Shown piece after piece: positions 56,960 to 64,000 of a stretch of DNA of 64,000 nucleotides (positions within the stretch are counted from its first letter, which is position 1; each line of letters starts with the position of its first letter). Made by a program: the position numbers and the translations under genes. Below the pieces are notes generated by a model that was given only the letters and a program-made list of their open reading frames with translations, was not told the DNA's origin and did not search any database. The DNA lies in NCBI RefSeq assembly GCF_900107145.1, contig NZ_FNOW01000011.1, forward strand, positions 1-64,000, read 5' to 3'. Source of the stretch: Allochromatium warmingii. Its GTDB lineage: Bacteria > Pseudomonadota > Gammaproteobacteria > Chromatiales > Chromatiaceae.

Positions 56960-57790
56960 TTAACAGGTATGACTGGCTGATACGTCACAGCGCGATTGAA
57001 CGCGATTCCGTCCTACTACTGTAAAGTGCTGATAGGCTTGGCCCTGACTGAGTTGATCGTGGGTACTCCAAGTCAGTTCGTGCCAGCCGAGGAGTTCGAG
57101 TGCCTGCACAATAAATCCAGGCGAGAACCGCCACCACACATCCCAAATACGGTTCGCCCGCGAGGGTGCAAACCAGCATAACGGCGCTTTCGGTGTCCGC
57201 ATCAATGCTGGATGTGCTTGTTCGGTAATCACAATGGCCCCATCAGTCACAGCACTACAGGCGCGTAGTACGGCCATTGGATTCTGACAATGCAGCAGCA
57301 CGCCTCCGAGAATTGTCACATCAAAGCGACCCATTGCCGTCGGCAAGCGATCTGCATGACCGGAATAGACTTGCACACGCGAGTCATAGTGCCGATGCGC
57401 AAACCAAAAACCGCGCTTAATCGCTTGCATGTGCGCGATGCGATCACAGTAAATCGCTTCAAGATCTAAATCCGGCTGCGGAACCATCTCCAGCGGTTCA
57501 TCGTCTGGAACTTCTAGCGCCACAACCTCAGCACCGGCTTGTTCCATATAAAAGGTCAAAAATCCGCTCGCCGGGCCGACTTCCAGCACGCGCTGTCCAG
57601 CCAGTGATATATCGCCAAGATAGGCTTGAACACCAGGACGCAGATCGACATGCCCCTCAAAGAGGCCCGCGCTTGGAATCTCCATCGTGTGATAAAAGTG
57701 GCAGTTGTGTGGATCATCGACTAACCACGGAGCAACCGCTGTGACCTCGGCAGCGGTCAGCGTAGTGAATGCGGATTGCTGATTAGTCAT
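56960..57790 (-). CDS. Class I SAM-dependent methyltransferase
   Basis: A 276-aa protein with motif I QRVLEVGPASGFLTFYMEQAGAEVVALE (split across about residues 70-98), and motif IV-like DVTILGGVLLHCQNPMAVL. Its shape resembles CmoB-like and DUF1698-type enzymes, but its place at the end of a glycosyltransferase-sulfotransferase operon points to glycan or protein methylation. ATG 57790 (MTNQQSAFTTLT) overlaps the sulfotransferase stop by 8 bp. The start at 57814 would overlap further and is less likely. Confidence 0.85.
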   Translation of the reverse strand: MTNQQSAFTTLTAAEVTAVAPWLVDDPHNCHFYHTMEIPSAGLFEGHVDLRPGVQAYLGDISLAGQRVLEVGPASGFLTFYMEQAGAEVVALEVPDDEPLEMVPQPDLDLEAIYCDRIAHMQAIKRGFWFAHRHYDSRVQVYSGHADRLPTAMGRFDVTILGGVLLHCQNPMAVLRACSAVTDGAIVITEQAHPALMRTPKAPLCWFAPSRANRIWDVWWRFSPGFIVQALELLGWHELTWSTHDQLSQGQAYQHFTVVGRNRVQSRCDVSASHTC

Positions 57791-59009
57791 CGTATCCAAA
57801 AGCCTGCAAGACATCGTGTAAGTGCGTTTGACAATGGGCTTGCAATGCCGAATCTAAGTGGGTGCGCCAGCGCCCGATTGACTGTGAGCGCGGATCGTCT
57901 ACCGTGCGGTGATAAATCATCTGTGGCGTATCGTGCTCGGCAGCGGTGAGTATACGTGAAATCATTTCACGATCTGAATCCAGATGCAGTGCTTCCAATG
58001 TTGATGCAAGAGTGGCTTCCGGATGCTGCATCAGCGCTTCGTAACGAACCGTTACAGCTTCTGGTACGGCGGTACGCACAGCGAGCAACGACTGGGCAAA
58101 GCCAGCCATCAGTTCAACATATTCGAGATCATTTGTGACGCGATTATGACCAAATTCGCGGGTGCCACGTTTACGATTAAATGCCAAGACAGACGCAATA
58201 ATGTCGCGGAAATCGCGCACGAGAAGCAGCACTTTACAGGTGCCATACAGATTGCGCATCCGCTCAATAATCGCCGGATCGCCGCCTGCCTTTTCGATGA
58301 AATGATCTGCTTCCGGTTTACCTGCTGTTTCTGCAAGCTGGGAATACACCCGATCCGAATCAGCAAGCGTTTGTATACATAAATTAGCGATTGCTGGGGC
58401 ACCGAGATGCGCAAAGCTGTCAGCGTCGCCCCAGTAAAAATCTGCATGACGATCAAGTTGGCTCGCTTGCCGGAGCAGCGCATCGGCAAAATCGGCGAAA
58501 TACTGACCGATCCGCGCTTCATACGGATAGCGATCACGCCGGATCACCTGCGGATGTTCGCCCAGCAGACGCATCAGCCATGTGGAACCAGAGCGCCCTA
58601 AACTGACGAGCAGCAGCGGTTGTAAACGGTTTCCTTCAGGAGCAAGACAGGCGCGGCGCGTGCCAGTGATCCGGCAAAGCGGCCATGCTTCGCCATCCGA
58701 TTGCGTGACTGACACATCCAGAACAAAGGTCGGCGGTAAGTCCAGCATACTCACCGCCGCATTGATGTCGAGCGCCGAGCGTCCGCTGTTTAGGGTGCGG
58801 TGGCGCAGTGGCCAGGCTCCTAGTTCACGATCAGCCACGCGCATCAACACGCGATCAGCCTGAGGCGACAACGGGTGTTCGGTCTCTACTAGCGCCCGCA
58901 CTAATATCGATGGGCCATCAATGGTGCGCTCTGGCCAGGGTGAGCCAATTTCAATCCGCGCCGGCAGCTTGCGGCTCCAAGTAATCTCAATCGCACCAAT
59001 GTGTATCAT
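57783..59009 (-). CDS. Sulfotransferase-domain protein with novel N-terminal region
   Basis: A 408-aa protein. Residues about 1-130 form an unrecognised beta-rich region (IGAIEITWSRKLPARIEIG, FVLDVSVTQSDGEAW). Residues about 131-405 are the sulfotransferase fold: 5'-PSB loop LLVSLGRSGSTWLMRLLG, 3'-phosphate contact VLLLVRDFRDIIASVLAFNRKRG, and VRYEALMQHPEATL. It should transfer sulfate from PAPS to a glycan. It lies between GT4 and methyltransferase genes, with an overlap to the latter. ATG 59009 with no strong ribosome site. Confidence 0.85.
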   Translation of the reverse strand: MIHIGAIEITWSRKLPARIEIGSPWPERTIDGPSILVRALVETEHPLSPQADRVLMRVADRELGAWPLRHRTLNSGRSALDINAAVSMLDLPPTFVLDVSVTQSDGEAWPLCRITGTRRACLAPEGNRLQPLLLVSLGRSGSTWLMRLLGEHPQVIRRDRYPYEARIGQYFADFADALLRQASQLDRHADFYWGDADSFAHLGAPAIANLCIQTLADSDRVYSQLAETAGKPEADHFIEKAGGDPAIIERMRNLYGTCKVLLLVRDFRDIIASVLAFNRKRGTREFGHNRVTNDLEYVELMAGFAQSLLAVRTAVPEAVTVRYEALMQHPEATLASTLEALHLDSDREMISRILTAAEHDTPQMIYHRTVDDPRSQSIGRWRTHLDSALQAHCQTHLHDVLQAFGYDD

Positions 59010-59024
59010 CTGTGACAGGAGCGG

Positions 59025-60320
59025 TCATACCGTAGCGTTGTTATAGAGTGCGTGGTAAGCACGCGCACAGTGCGCCATTGATGGCGGCATTGGCAACTCA
59101 GCAGCAAGGCGTGATGTGAGTTCGGCATCCTGTGCGATCCGTTCAAGGGCATCCGCCCAAGCATCAATGTCCCCGACTGGCACATGCAATCCAGTGCGTT
59201 CGTGCTCAACGCGCTCGGCCATGCCGCCGATATTCGAGCAGAGTACCGGACGGCGATTGAGAAATGCTTCTTGAATCACCAGTGGATCGTTTTCCCACCA
59301 AATCGAGGGTACTGCAACCCAATCGACAGCCTGCATCAAGCGATGTACATCAGGTTGACTGTAAGCCCCGTGAACCCGCACCAGCGCCCCCAGATCGCTG
59401 CGTAACGCGGCTAACTCGTCTTTTAGCGCATCTGGCGCAAAACGATCACTGCCATGCACAACAACCCGTACCGGCAGCCCATGTGGGTCAGCGGAGCGAT
59501 CCCGCAACCGTTGCAGCGCACGCAGCAGGACGGTTAATCCTTTGGCGGTATTCAAATGACCAAAAAAACCAATCACCAGCGGCGCTGATGCCGCACGATG
59601 ACGCGGGCGTGGACGGTGAGCGTGCTCGGCGTCCGGATGACCGTTCGGGATGATAGCTAAACGCTCGGCGTTCAGTCCCCACTGAATGAAGCGGTTAGCT
59701 AAAAAATGACTCGGCGCGACAAATTGATCGATTTGCTCAAACGCTGTGCGCACCGCCAGCCAGCGTAGACGCTGGTTAATCAAGCCACTATCGGGTAAGC
59801 AATGCGCACAGCGTCCGGGACTCGCTTGTTGGCACAGTTCGCCATCCGTGCGCACCATGAGTCCGTCGTTCGAGCATATTGTGTAATAATCATGCAGGGT
59901 CATCACCAAACGTGCAGACGGCAGCAAACGACGCGCTAACAGGATGCTTTCCAGACCGAGCAGCAACACATGATGAAAATGGACAACATCCGGACGCACG
60001 GCTTCTAGTACCCGTCCAAGATCCTGTAAATAGCCAAAATCTGCCTGAGAGAGTGAGCGTGCCTCGAAGCGACCGCCGACGAGCACAAAATCACCAGATT
60101 CGCTTGGATCGGCGGCAATCGCCGTCCCCGGGTGCGGGCGACGATGTTGCGGTAACGCGGCACCGAGAAACTGACTCCGCGCCAATCCAGCACGTCGCTG
60201 TTCAGCAGCCAGCGTCCGGGCAAAAATCTCGGTTCCGCCAGCGTGAAACTCGGGGTGATTATGGGCTAAATGCAGAACCGTGCATGGCGAAGTTACAGGC
60301 GTATCGACCGAGTCAATCAC
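59025..60320 (-). CDS. GT4-family glycosyltransferase
   Basis: A 431-aa GT-B enzyme. N-terminal acceptor domain: LHLAHNHPEFHAGGTEIFARTLA with the glycine-rich loop; middle LVIGFFGHLNTAKGLTVLLRAL; C-terminal nucleotide-sugar site PSIWWENDPLVIQEAFLNRRPVL. I prefer GTG 60320 (VIDSVDTPVTSPC), which overlaps the stop of the GT2 gene by 8 bp; the longer frame to 60389 reads antifamily residues through the GT2 end. Cysteines in GRCAHCLPDSG are a frequent feature of the GT4 subgroup. Adds a sugar to a surface glycan or protein. Confidence 0.88.
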   Translation of the reverse strand: MIDSVDTPVTSPCTVLHLAHNHPEFHAGGTEIFARTLAAEQRRAGLARSQFLGAALPQHRRPHPGTAIAADPSESGDFVLVGGRFEARSLSQADFGYLQDLGRVLEAVRPDVVHFHHVLLLGLESILLARRLLPSARLVMTLHDYYTICSNDGLMVRTDGELCQQASPGRCAHCLPDSGLINQRLRWLAVRTAFEQIDQFVAPSHFLANRFIQWGLNAERLAIIPNGHPDAEHAHRPRPRHRAASAPLVIGFFGHLNTAKGLTVLLRALQRLRDRSADPHGLPVRVVVHGSDRFAPDALKDELAALRSDLGALVRVHGAYSQPDVHRLMQAVDWVAVPSIWWENDPLVIQEAFLNRRPVLCSNIGGMAERVEHERTGLHVPVGDIDAWADALERIAQDAELTSRLAAELPMPPSMAHCARAYHALYNNATV

Positions 60321-62490
60321 GAGGCATCCCAGATAGCAGGGCGCTGGTTGGTGCAAAGCCGGACATGACATCCGCGATCTGCGTTCCAAAGCGGGTTGAA
60401 TGCAGCCAGCCGTTGTACCAAGCGGCTAGAGTGCGCGTGTAATCGGTATTGCTGGATACTGAGCGGCGCTCGAAGTGATAGAGTGCTTCTGCTGCGTAGT
60501 AACCGCAAATTCCACCCTGAGCACGGATACGTAAACAAAAATCCGAATCCTCAAAATCGCCGACAACATAGTCTTCGGACAAACCGCCAAGCGTAGCGAA
60601 CAGATCGCGCTGTACCATGAGACAGGCTCCGGTGACAGCAGGCACGGGGCGCGAAACTAGTGCGGCAGCATGATGACCTGGAAAACCCTTATAGTAATGA
60701 TTGTTCGTCCACCACGGCATTAGCCCCTGCTCAAAAAACAGCCCCGCATGTTGTAACGCACCGTCTGCATAGAGCAAACGCGGCCCGGAGACGCCCGGGT
60801 TGATGGTGCGCCTGTGCCAAGCAAGCCAACGTCCGAGCCAACCACTGCGTGTCGGGACAACATCTGAGTTCAACAGTACCAGCGTTTGGCCGCGAGCAAC
60901 GCTTGCACCCAGATTAGTTGCGCGGGCATAACCGCCGTTCGCGTTCAGCACGAGCAAGCGACAGGGAACAGCGAAGAGCCGATGTAACCCGTCCAGCATC
61001 GTGCGGACACGATGCGCATCCTCTGGTTTGTCGAGAACGTAGAGAATCTCCGTCATGTCGCGGTCAGGATCAAACGCCCAAGCTTGCATCTGCGCACGCA
61101 GAAAACCGTATTCTTGATACAGCGGGATAATCAGCGAAACCTGTGGATGCGCGGGCGTTTTCCCGATTGCTTCGTTCGTTTCAATGGTGACTTGTTGCGT
61201 CAGTGTGCGCTGGAGCGTTTGCAAAGCCGGATGCAAGGCCGTAGCGAGAACTGTTGGTGAACAGGCTTCTGGCGGCACAGCTTCCAGAATGGCGCGTCTA
61301 GCTTCACGCACCCCACCTTCAAATAGTGGCGACATCAGATCCGCGATCCGTCCATCTGGTAGCAGGCATTGACCGCGCACTTGCCGACACTGTGCCGCAC
61401 CCTGATTGACGGGCAGATAGGCAACAAAACGCCGCGTTTGTCCGGTTGCCCCCAATGCAAGCGGCGTTAATGCCATCGCTTCACCAGTTGGCAGCATGAC
61501 TGATAACGGTGCTTGGTTGAATGCGGCTGACATCTCGCCGGTCACTAGCAGACCGTGTTCACTCGGAATCGCGGCATCCAGTCGCATTCCATCCTGCGCT
61601 GAAAGCGTGATCGTTTGAACCGGCAGCGGACGCCAACGCTGCATCGCAGTTAGAATCCCTGCCCAGGGTTGCTCTAACGCATTCGCCCGTCGCAGCAAGG
61701 TGCCCAAGGCTTCACGTTGACGCACATGCAGAATAGCGGTATGGCGGTCGAGGGACTCCAAATGATCGCGGACAGATCCCACGACAGGCGCGTGTGCGCC
61801 GGTCAATTCCAGTTTTTCAACACGACCATCGGCAGCCGACAGAAGCAAAATCGAACGATTTGCGCCATCCTCGGCTAAAAGATAAGCGAACGTATCCTGA
61901 CCAACACGTTCAAGCGGGCGCGATTCGAGCCGAGCCGGTGTTATCGCCTGCGGCCCAATCCAAACCGCATTGAGCCGTGGCCAGCTTCCGTGCAGTTCGA
62001 GATACAGTACATGCGTATTCAGTCGATCAACGCGCCGACAATGCAGTGATGGCAAGGCAGCGATCAGTGGTTGCCAAACAGCGAACGGGCTATCAATACG
62101 CAACGCTAGGAGCGCGTGGACAACGCTAGCCGCTAAATCATGACGCGACCGTTCTGGCCACTGAAGCCAGGGGAGTGCCGGAGCTTCGGGCAGTTGTACC
62201 AACAGGGGAGCTGATAAACCGGCTGATGACACTGCGATGACATCTGCGCGTTCCGCTCTAGCATCATTATCAAGCCGTGCGATTAAAAACGCTTCGCAGA
62301 GTCTATCGCCAACAGGCGCGTCAGCTCTTGGAGTAACAGGGCGAATCAGTGCGTTAGGCGGTGGATGATCAAGCAGAATTTGAAGCGTGTGCGCATCGAG
62401 TGCAACGATGGCGGCGCACCAAGCAGGATTGCCGAGATCCAGTCTCGAACTCATCCGTGCGTACTGAACCGACTGGGAGTGAGTGAGCAT
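60313..62490 (-). CDS. Large GT2-family glycosyltransferase
   Basis: A 725-aa protein. Residues 1-420 form an unusual N-terminal region of beta-rich character without a domain I recognise. The C-terminal GT2 domain (about 430-700) has VSLIIPLYQEYGFLRAQ, VLNANGGYARATNLGA, LVLLNSDVVPTRSGWL and the acceptor motif VGDFEDSDFCLRIRAQGG. Two ATGs are possible, 62490 and 62454 (MSSRLDLGNP). It is downstream of the RTX-like gene on the same strand, after a hairpin. Neighbours suggest glycan assembly for a surface structure. Confidence 0.87.
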   Translation of the reverse strand: MLTHSQSVQYARMSSRLDLGNPAWCAAIVALDAHTLQILLDHPPPNALIRPVTPRADAPVGDRLCEAFLIARLDNDARAERADVIAVSSAGLSAPLLVQLPEAPALPWLQWPERSRHDLAASVVHALLALRIDSPFAVWQPLIAALPSLHCRRVDRLNTHVLYLELHGSWPRLNAVWIGPQAITPARLESRPLERVGQDTFAYLLAEDGANRSILLLSAADGRVEKLELTGAHAPVVGSVRDHLESLDRHTAILHVRQREALGTLLRRANALEQPWAGILTAMQRWRPLPVQTITLSAQDGMRLDAAIPSEHGLLVTGEMSAAFNQAPLSVMLPTGEAMALTPLALGATGQTRRFVAYLPVNQGAAQCRQVRGQCLLPDGRIADLMSPLFEGGVREARRAILEAVPPEACSPTVLATALHPALQTLQRTLTQQVTIETNEAIGKTPAHPQVSLIIPLYQEYGFLRAQMQAWAFDPDRDMTEILYVLDKPEDAHRVRTMLDGLHRLFAVPCRLLVLNANGGYARATNLGASVARGQTLVLLNSDVVPTRSGWLGRWLAWHRRTINPGVSGPRLLYADGALQHAGLFFEQGLMPWWTNNHYYKGFPGHHAAALVSRPVPAVTGACLMVQRDLFATLGGLSEDYVVGDFEDSDFCLRIRAQGGICGYYAAEALYHFERRSVSSNTDYTRTLAAWYNGWLHSTRFGTQIADVMSGFAPTSALLSGMPRD

Positions 62491-62512
62491 GAGTTGTCAA
62501 TCTAACTGCGCA

Positions 62513-62537
62513 CTCCCGCTGTTTTTTACAGCGGGAG
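62513..62537 (-). terminator. Strong hairpin after the RTX-like gene
   Basis: CTCCCGCTGT (62513-62522), 5-nt loop of T, ACAGCGGGAG (62528-62537): a perfect 10-bp stem, lengthened by an imperfect outer pair CTGCG/CGCAG. On the minus strand it lies 22 bp past the RTX stop and just before the GT2 gene. No U-run follows in that direction, so it may attenuate or protect mRNA. Confidence 0.55.
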
Positions 62538-62558
62538 CATACGCAGGTGTTTCAGTGA

Positions 62559-64000
62559 TTAGGGCTGAATGTCGAACATATCTGCCGTCACATCAGCAGC
62601 CTTCACGCCAATCAAGGTGATGGTATTACCGTCGGACAGTGTTACCACTGCATGGCCGTTCGCATCTTCAGTGACGCCGGCAACGAGCGATTCGGCTGTC
62701 ACATTCAGACCGATAGTCTGGATCGTGTCTTTTTCCAGATCCGTAGCCGATGTTTTGAAGTCAAAGTCACGGATGATGTCTTCATCGCTATTGGCGCGGA
62801 ACACAAAGGTATCGCTGCCGGTGCCACCGGTGAGATCGTCATCACCAAGTCCACCATCCAGCGTGTCATTCCCGGCGCCGCCCTCCCAAATATCGACATC
62901 ATTGGAAACACGACCTTCCGTTGCGCCATAAAACACCGCATGCTGCCCAGCGTTCAAACTGCCGTTGTTGACGGCATCCTCGACATCTTGCCAGCGGTCG
63001 AGATAGTTCTCAGCGTTGAAATCATCTGAAGGTGTACGGCCTTCAGCGGCTCCGTACTTCTGATAATGCTCAAATGCAGATTTGAAGATGCCAATTTGAA
63101 CAGCAATATCAACGTCTCCATTGGCCGCGAGATAATCTGCGGCATTAAAGTAGGCGTTCGGATCACGCTGTTCTGCCGCGCCATACATCGCGAAGTGATG
63201 GTAACCGGATGCAAATACGCCATCTGCAACCGCTTGAGCAACATCCGTGTTCTCTTTGAGGTACAGCTCCTCATCCCACCACGATCGAATCAAATTACGA
63301 TTTTCCGATGCACCAAACATCGCAAAATGCTGGTAACCGGATGCCAACAATCCGTTTTGTACCGCTTGGGCAACATCTGGGTTATTGTTCAAATAATCTG
63401 TTTCGTTCCACCACGTGGATACAGTTGAAACGCGATTCTCGGCGGCACCATATAACGCAAAATGTTGATAGCCAGAATTGAGGATACCAGCTTGGATAGC
63501 TTGAGCAACATCTGGATTGTTGTCCAAATAGTAGCCTTCATTCCACCATGACGACACCGTCGAGTCGCGATTTTCAGCGGCACCAAACAGAATATAATGC
63601 TGATAGCCAGAGACTAGAGCACCATTTTGAACGGCTTGAGCAACATCAGGGTTATTAGCGAGATAATCGGCCTCATCCCACCATTTTGCGGCTGCTGTAC
63701 CATTGATGAGGGTCATTTGCGACATGGTCGGGTTTTGACCCGTGACGGCTGTAGCCGAGGTTACAGTATCATCGCCACCCCCAAAGACGCCTTGTGATCC
63801 AGCGCCGCCGGTTAGCAGCGAATCATCACCGTTACCGGTAAAGAATTGCGTTGGTTGTTGGTTTCCGGGCGGTGGTGTCTCTTGTTGTAGATTCGCTGAA
63901 CCACTTCCGAGAATAATGAACTGTTCGACATTATTCGCAACAGTAAAATCTGATTCAGTGTCTGGTGGCAGGTCGGTGATGATAATATCGTATCCGTCAC
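62559..64000 (-). CDS. RTX-type repeat protein, 5' part beyond window
   Basis: The frame stays open to the window edge, so at least 480 codons are seen and the N-terminus is missing; the ATG at 63725 is internal. Order from the edge: an aspartate-rich region with FIILGSGSANL, an RTX-like run (FTGNGDDSLLTGGAGSQGVF, then GGGDDTVTS), six repeats of about 44 residues, a classic RTX motif (GGAGNDTLDGGLGDDDLTGG, then GSDTFVF) and a C-terminal domain with DFDFKTSATDLEKDTIQTIG. The gene ends MFDIQP. Such proteins bind calcium and leave by type I secretion using a C-terminal signal. A PrtD/HlyD-type exporter is encoded at 30-33 kb. Could be an adhesin or S-layer-like protein. Confidence 0.88.
   Translation of the reverse strand, partial: DGYDIIITDLPPDTESDFTVANNVEQFIILGSGSANLQQETPPPGNQQPTQFFTGNGDDSLLTGGAGSQGVFGGGDDTVTSATAVTGQNPTMSQMTLINGTAAAKWWDEADYLANNPDVAQAVQNGALVSGYQHYILFGAAENRDSTVSSWWNEGYYLDNNPDVAQAIQAGILNSGYQHFALYGAAENRVSTVSTWWNETDYLNNNPDVAQAVQNGLLASGYQHFAMFGASENRNLIRSWWDEELYLKENTDVAQAVADGVFASGYHHFAMYGAAEQRDPNAYFNAADYLAANGDVDIAVQIGIFKSAFEHYQKYGAAEGRTPSDDFNAENYLDRWQDVEDAVNNGSLNAGQHAVFYGATEGRVSNDVDIWEGGAGNDTLDGGLGDDDLTGGTGSDTFVFRANSDEDIIRDFDFKTSATDLEKDTIQTIGLNVTAESLVAGVTEDANGHAVVTLSDGNTITLIGVKAADVTADMFDIQP
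62898..63683 (-). repeat. Six NPDVA-type protein repeats, about 44 aa each
   Basis: Each unit follows the plan W-W-x-E-x-x-Y-L-x-x-N-P-D-V-A-Q-A, then SGYQHF, then YGAAENR. The first three are very alike (NNPDVAQAV), and units 4-6 drift (ENTDVAQAV, ANGDVDIAV, RWQDVEDAV). Similar units end many calcium-binding surface proteins. At the DNA level they form 129-135-bp degenerate repeats. Confidence 0.85.

Overview
The window reads as one contiguous stretch of a gammaproteobacterial chromosome. The core is GC-rich. Two signs point to Gammaproteobacteria: the gene order lepA-lepB-DUF4845-rnc-era, and the presence of opgG/opgH, DamX/SPOR-type envelope proteins, BolA, RNase T and a CreA-family protein. 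A member of the Chromatiales or a close relative is my best guess, but that is inference, because no rRNA or photosynthesis gene is present.

Layout. (1) 1-10.9 kb: a surface-glycan locus. A truncated IS481-type transposase abuts a two-domain glycosyltransferase. Next come hddA, gmhA and, 4.4 kb later, a fused hddC-gmhB gene. Together these encode all four activities from sedoheptulose 7-phosphate to GDP-D-glycero-D-manno-heptose. The heptose genes are split by an AT-rich island (about 5.3-9.6 kb) carrying two sulfotransferase-type genes (one broken), two methyltransferases and a GT61 glycosyltransferase. (2) 11-34 kb: housekeeping and stress genes: a SPOR protein, argS, priA, a fructosamine-kinase-family gene, sixA, nnrU, prfH, creA, an HemY-like flavoprotein, a Tll0287/DUF3365 cytochrome, class I hcp behind a probable FNR-type box, era-rnc-DUF4845-lepB-lepA, bolA, an HslJ-like META protein, then a type I secretion ABC transporter and adaptor. 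(3) 33.4-45 kb: signalling and envelope genes: a phosphodiester glycosidase, a chemoreceptor with a c-type heme motif, a DamX-like protein, a SprA-like putative metalloprotease, a PilZ protein, an EF-hand protein, two HDOD proteins and a two-receiver GGDEF cyclase. (4) 45-57 kb: pta-ackA, an OmpA-like coiled-coil protein, opgG-X-opgH for periplasmic glucans, a GH1 glucosidase overlapping opgH tail to tail, and rnt. (5) 57-64 kb: a second glycan locus on the minus strand: a large RTX-like repeat protein running off the window edge, GT2, GT4, sulfotransferase and methyltransferase.

Dispersed through the intergenic gaps are at least four copies of a palindromic repeat built on GACAGGATTAACAGGATT, plus a separate 93-bp element with 11-bp terminal inverted repeats. 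The most interesting units are the interrupted heptose/glycan locus with its AT-rich cargo, and the RTX protein followed by glycosyl-, sulfo- and methyltransferases, which may be a secreted protein or glycan modification system.
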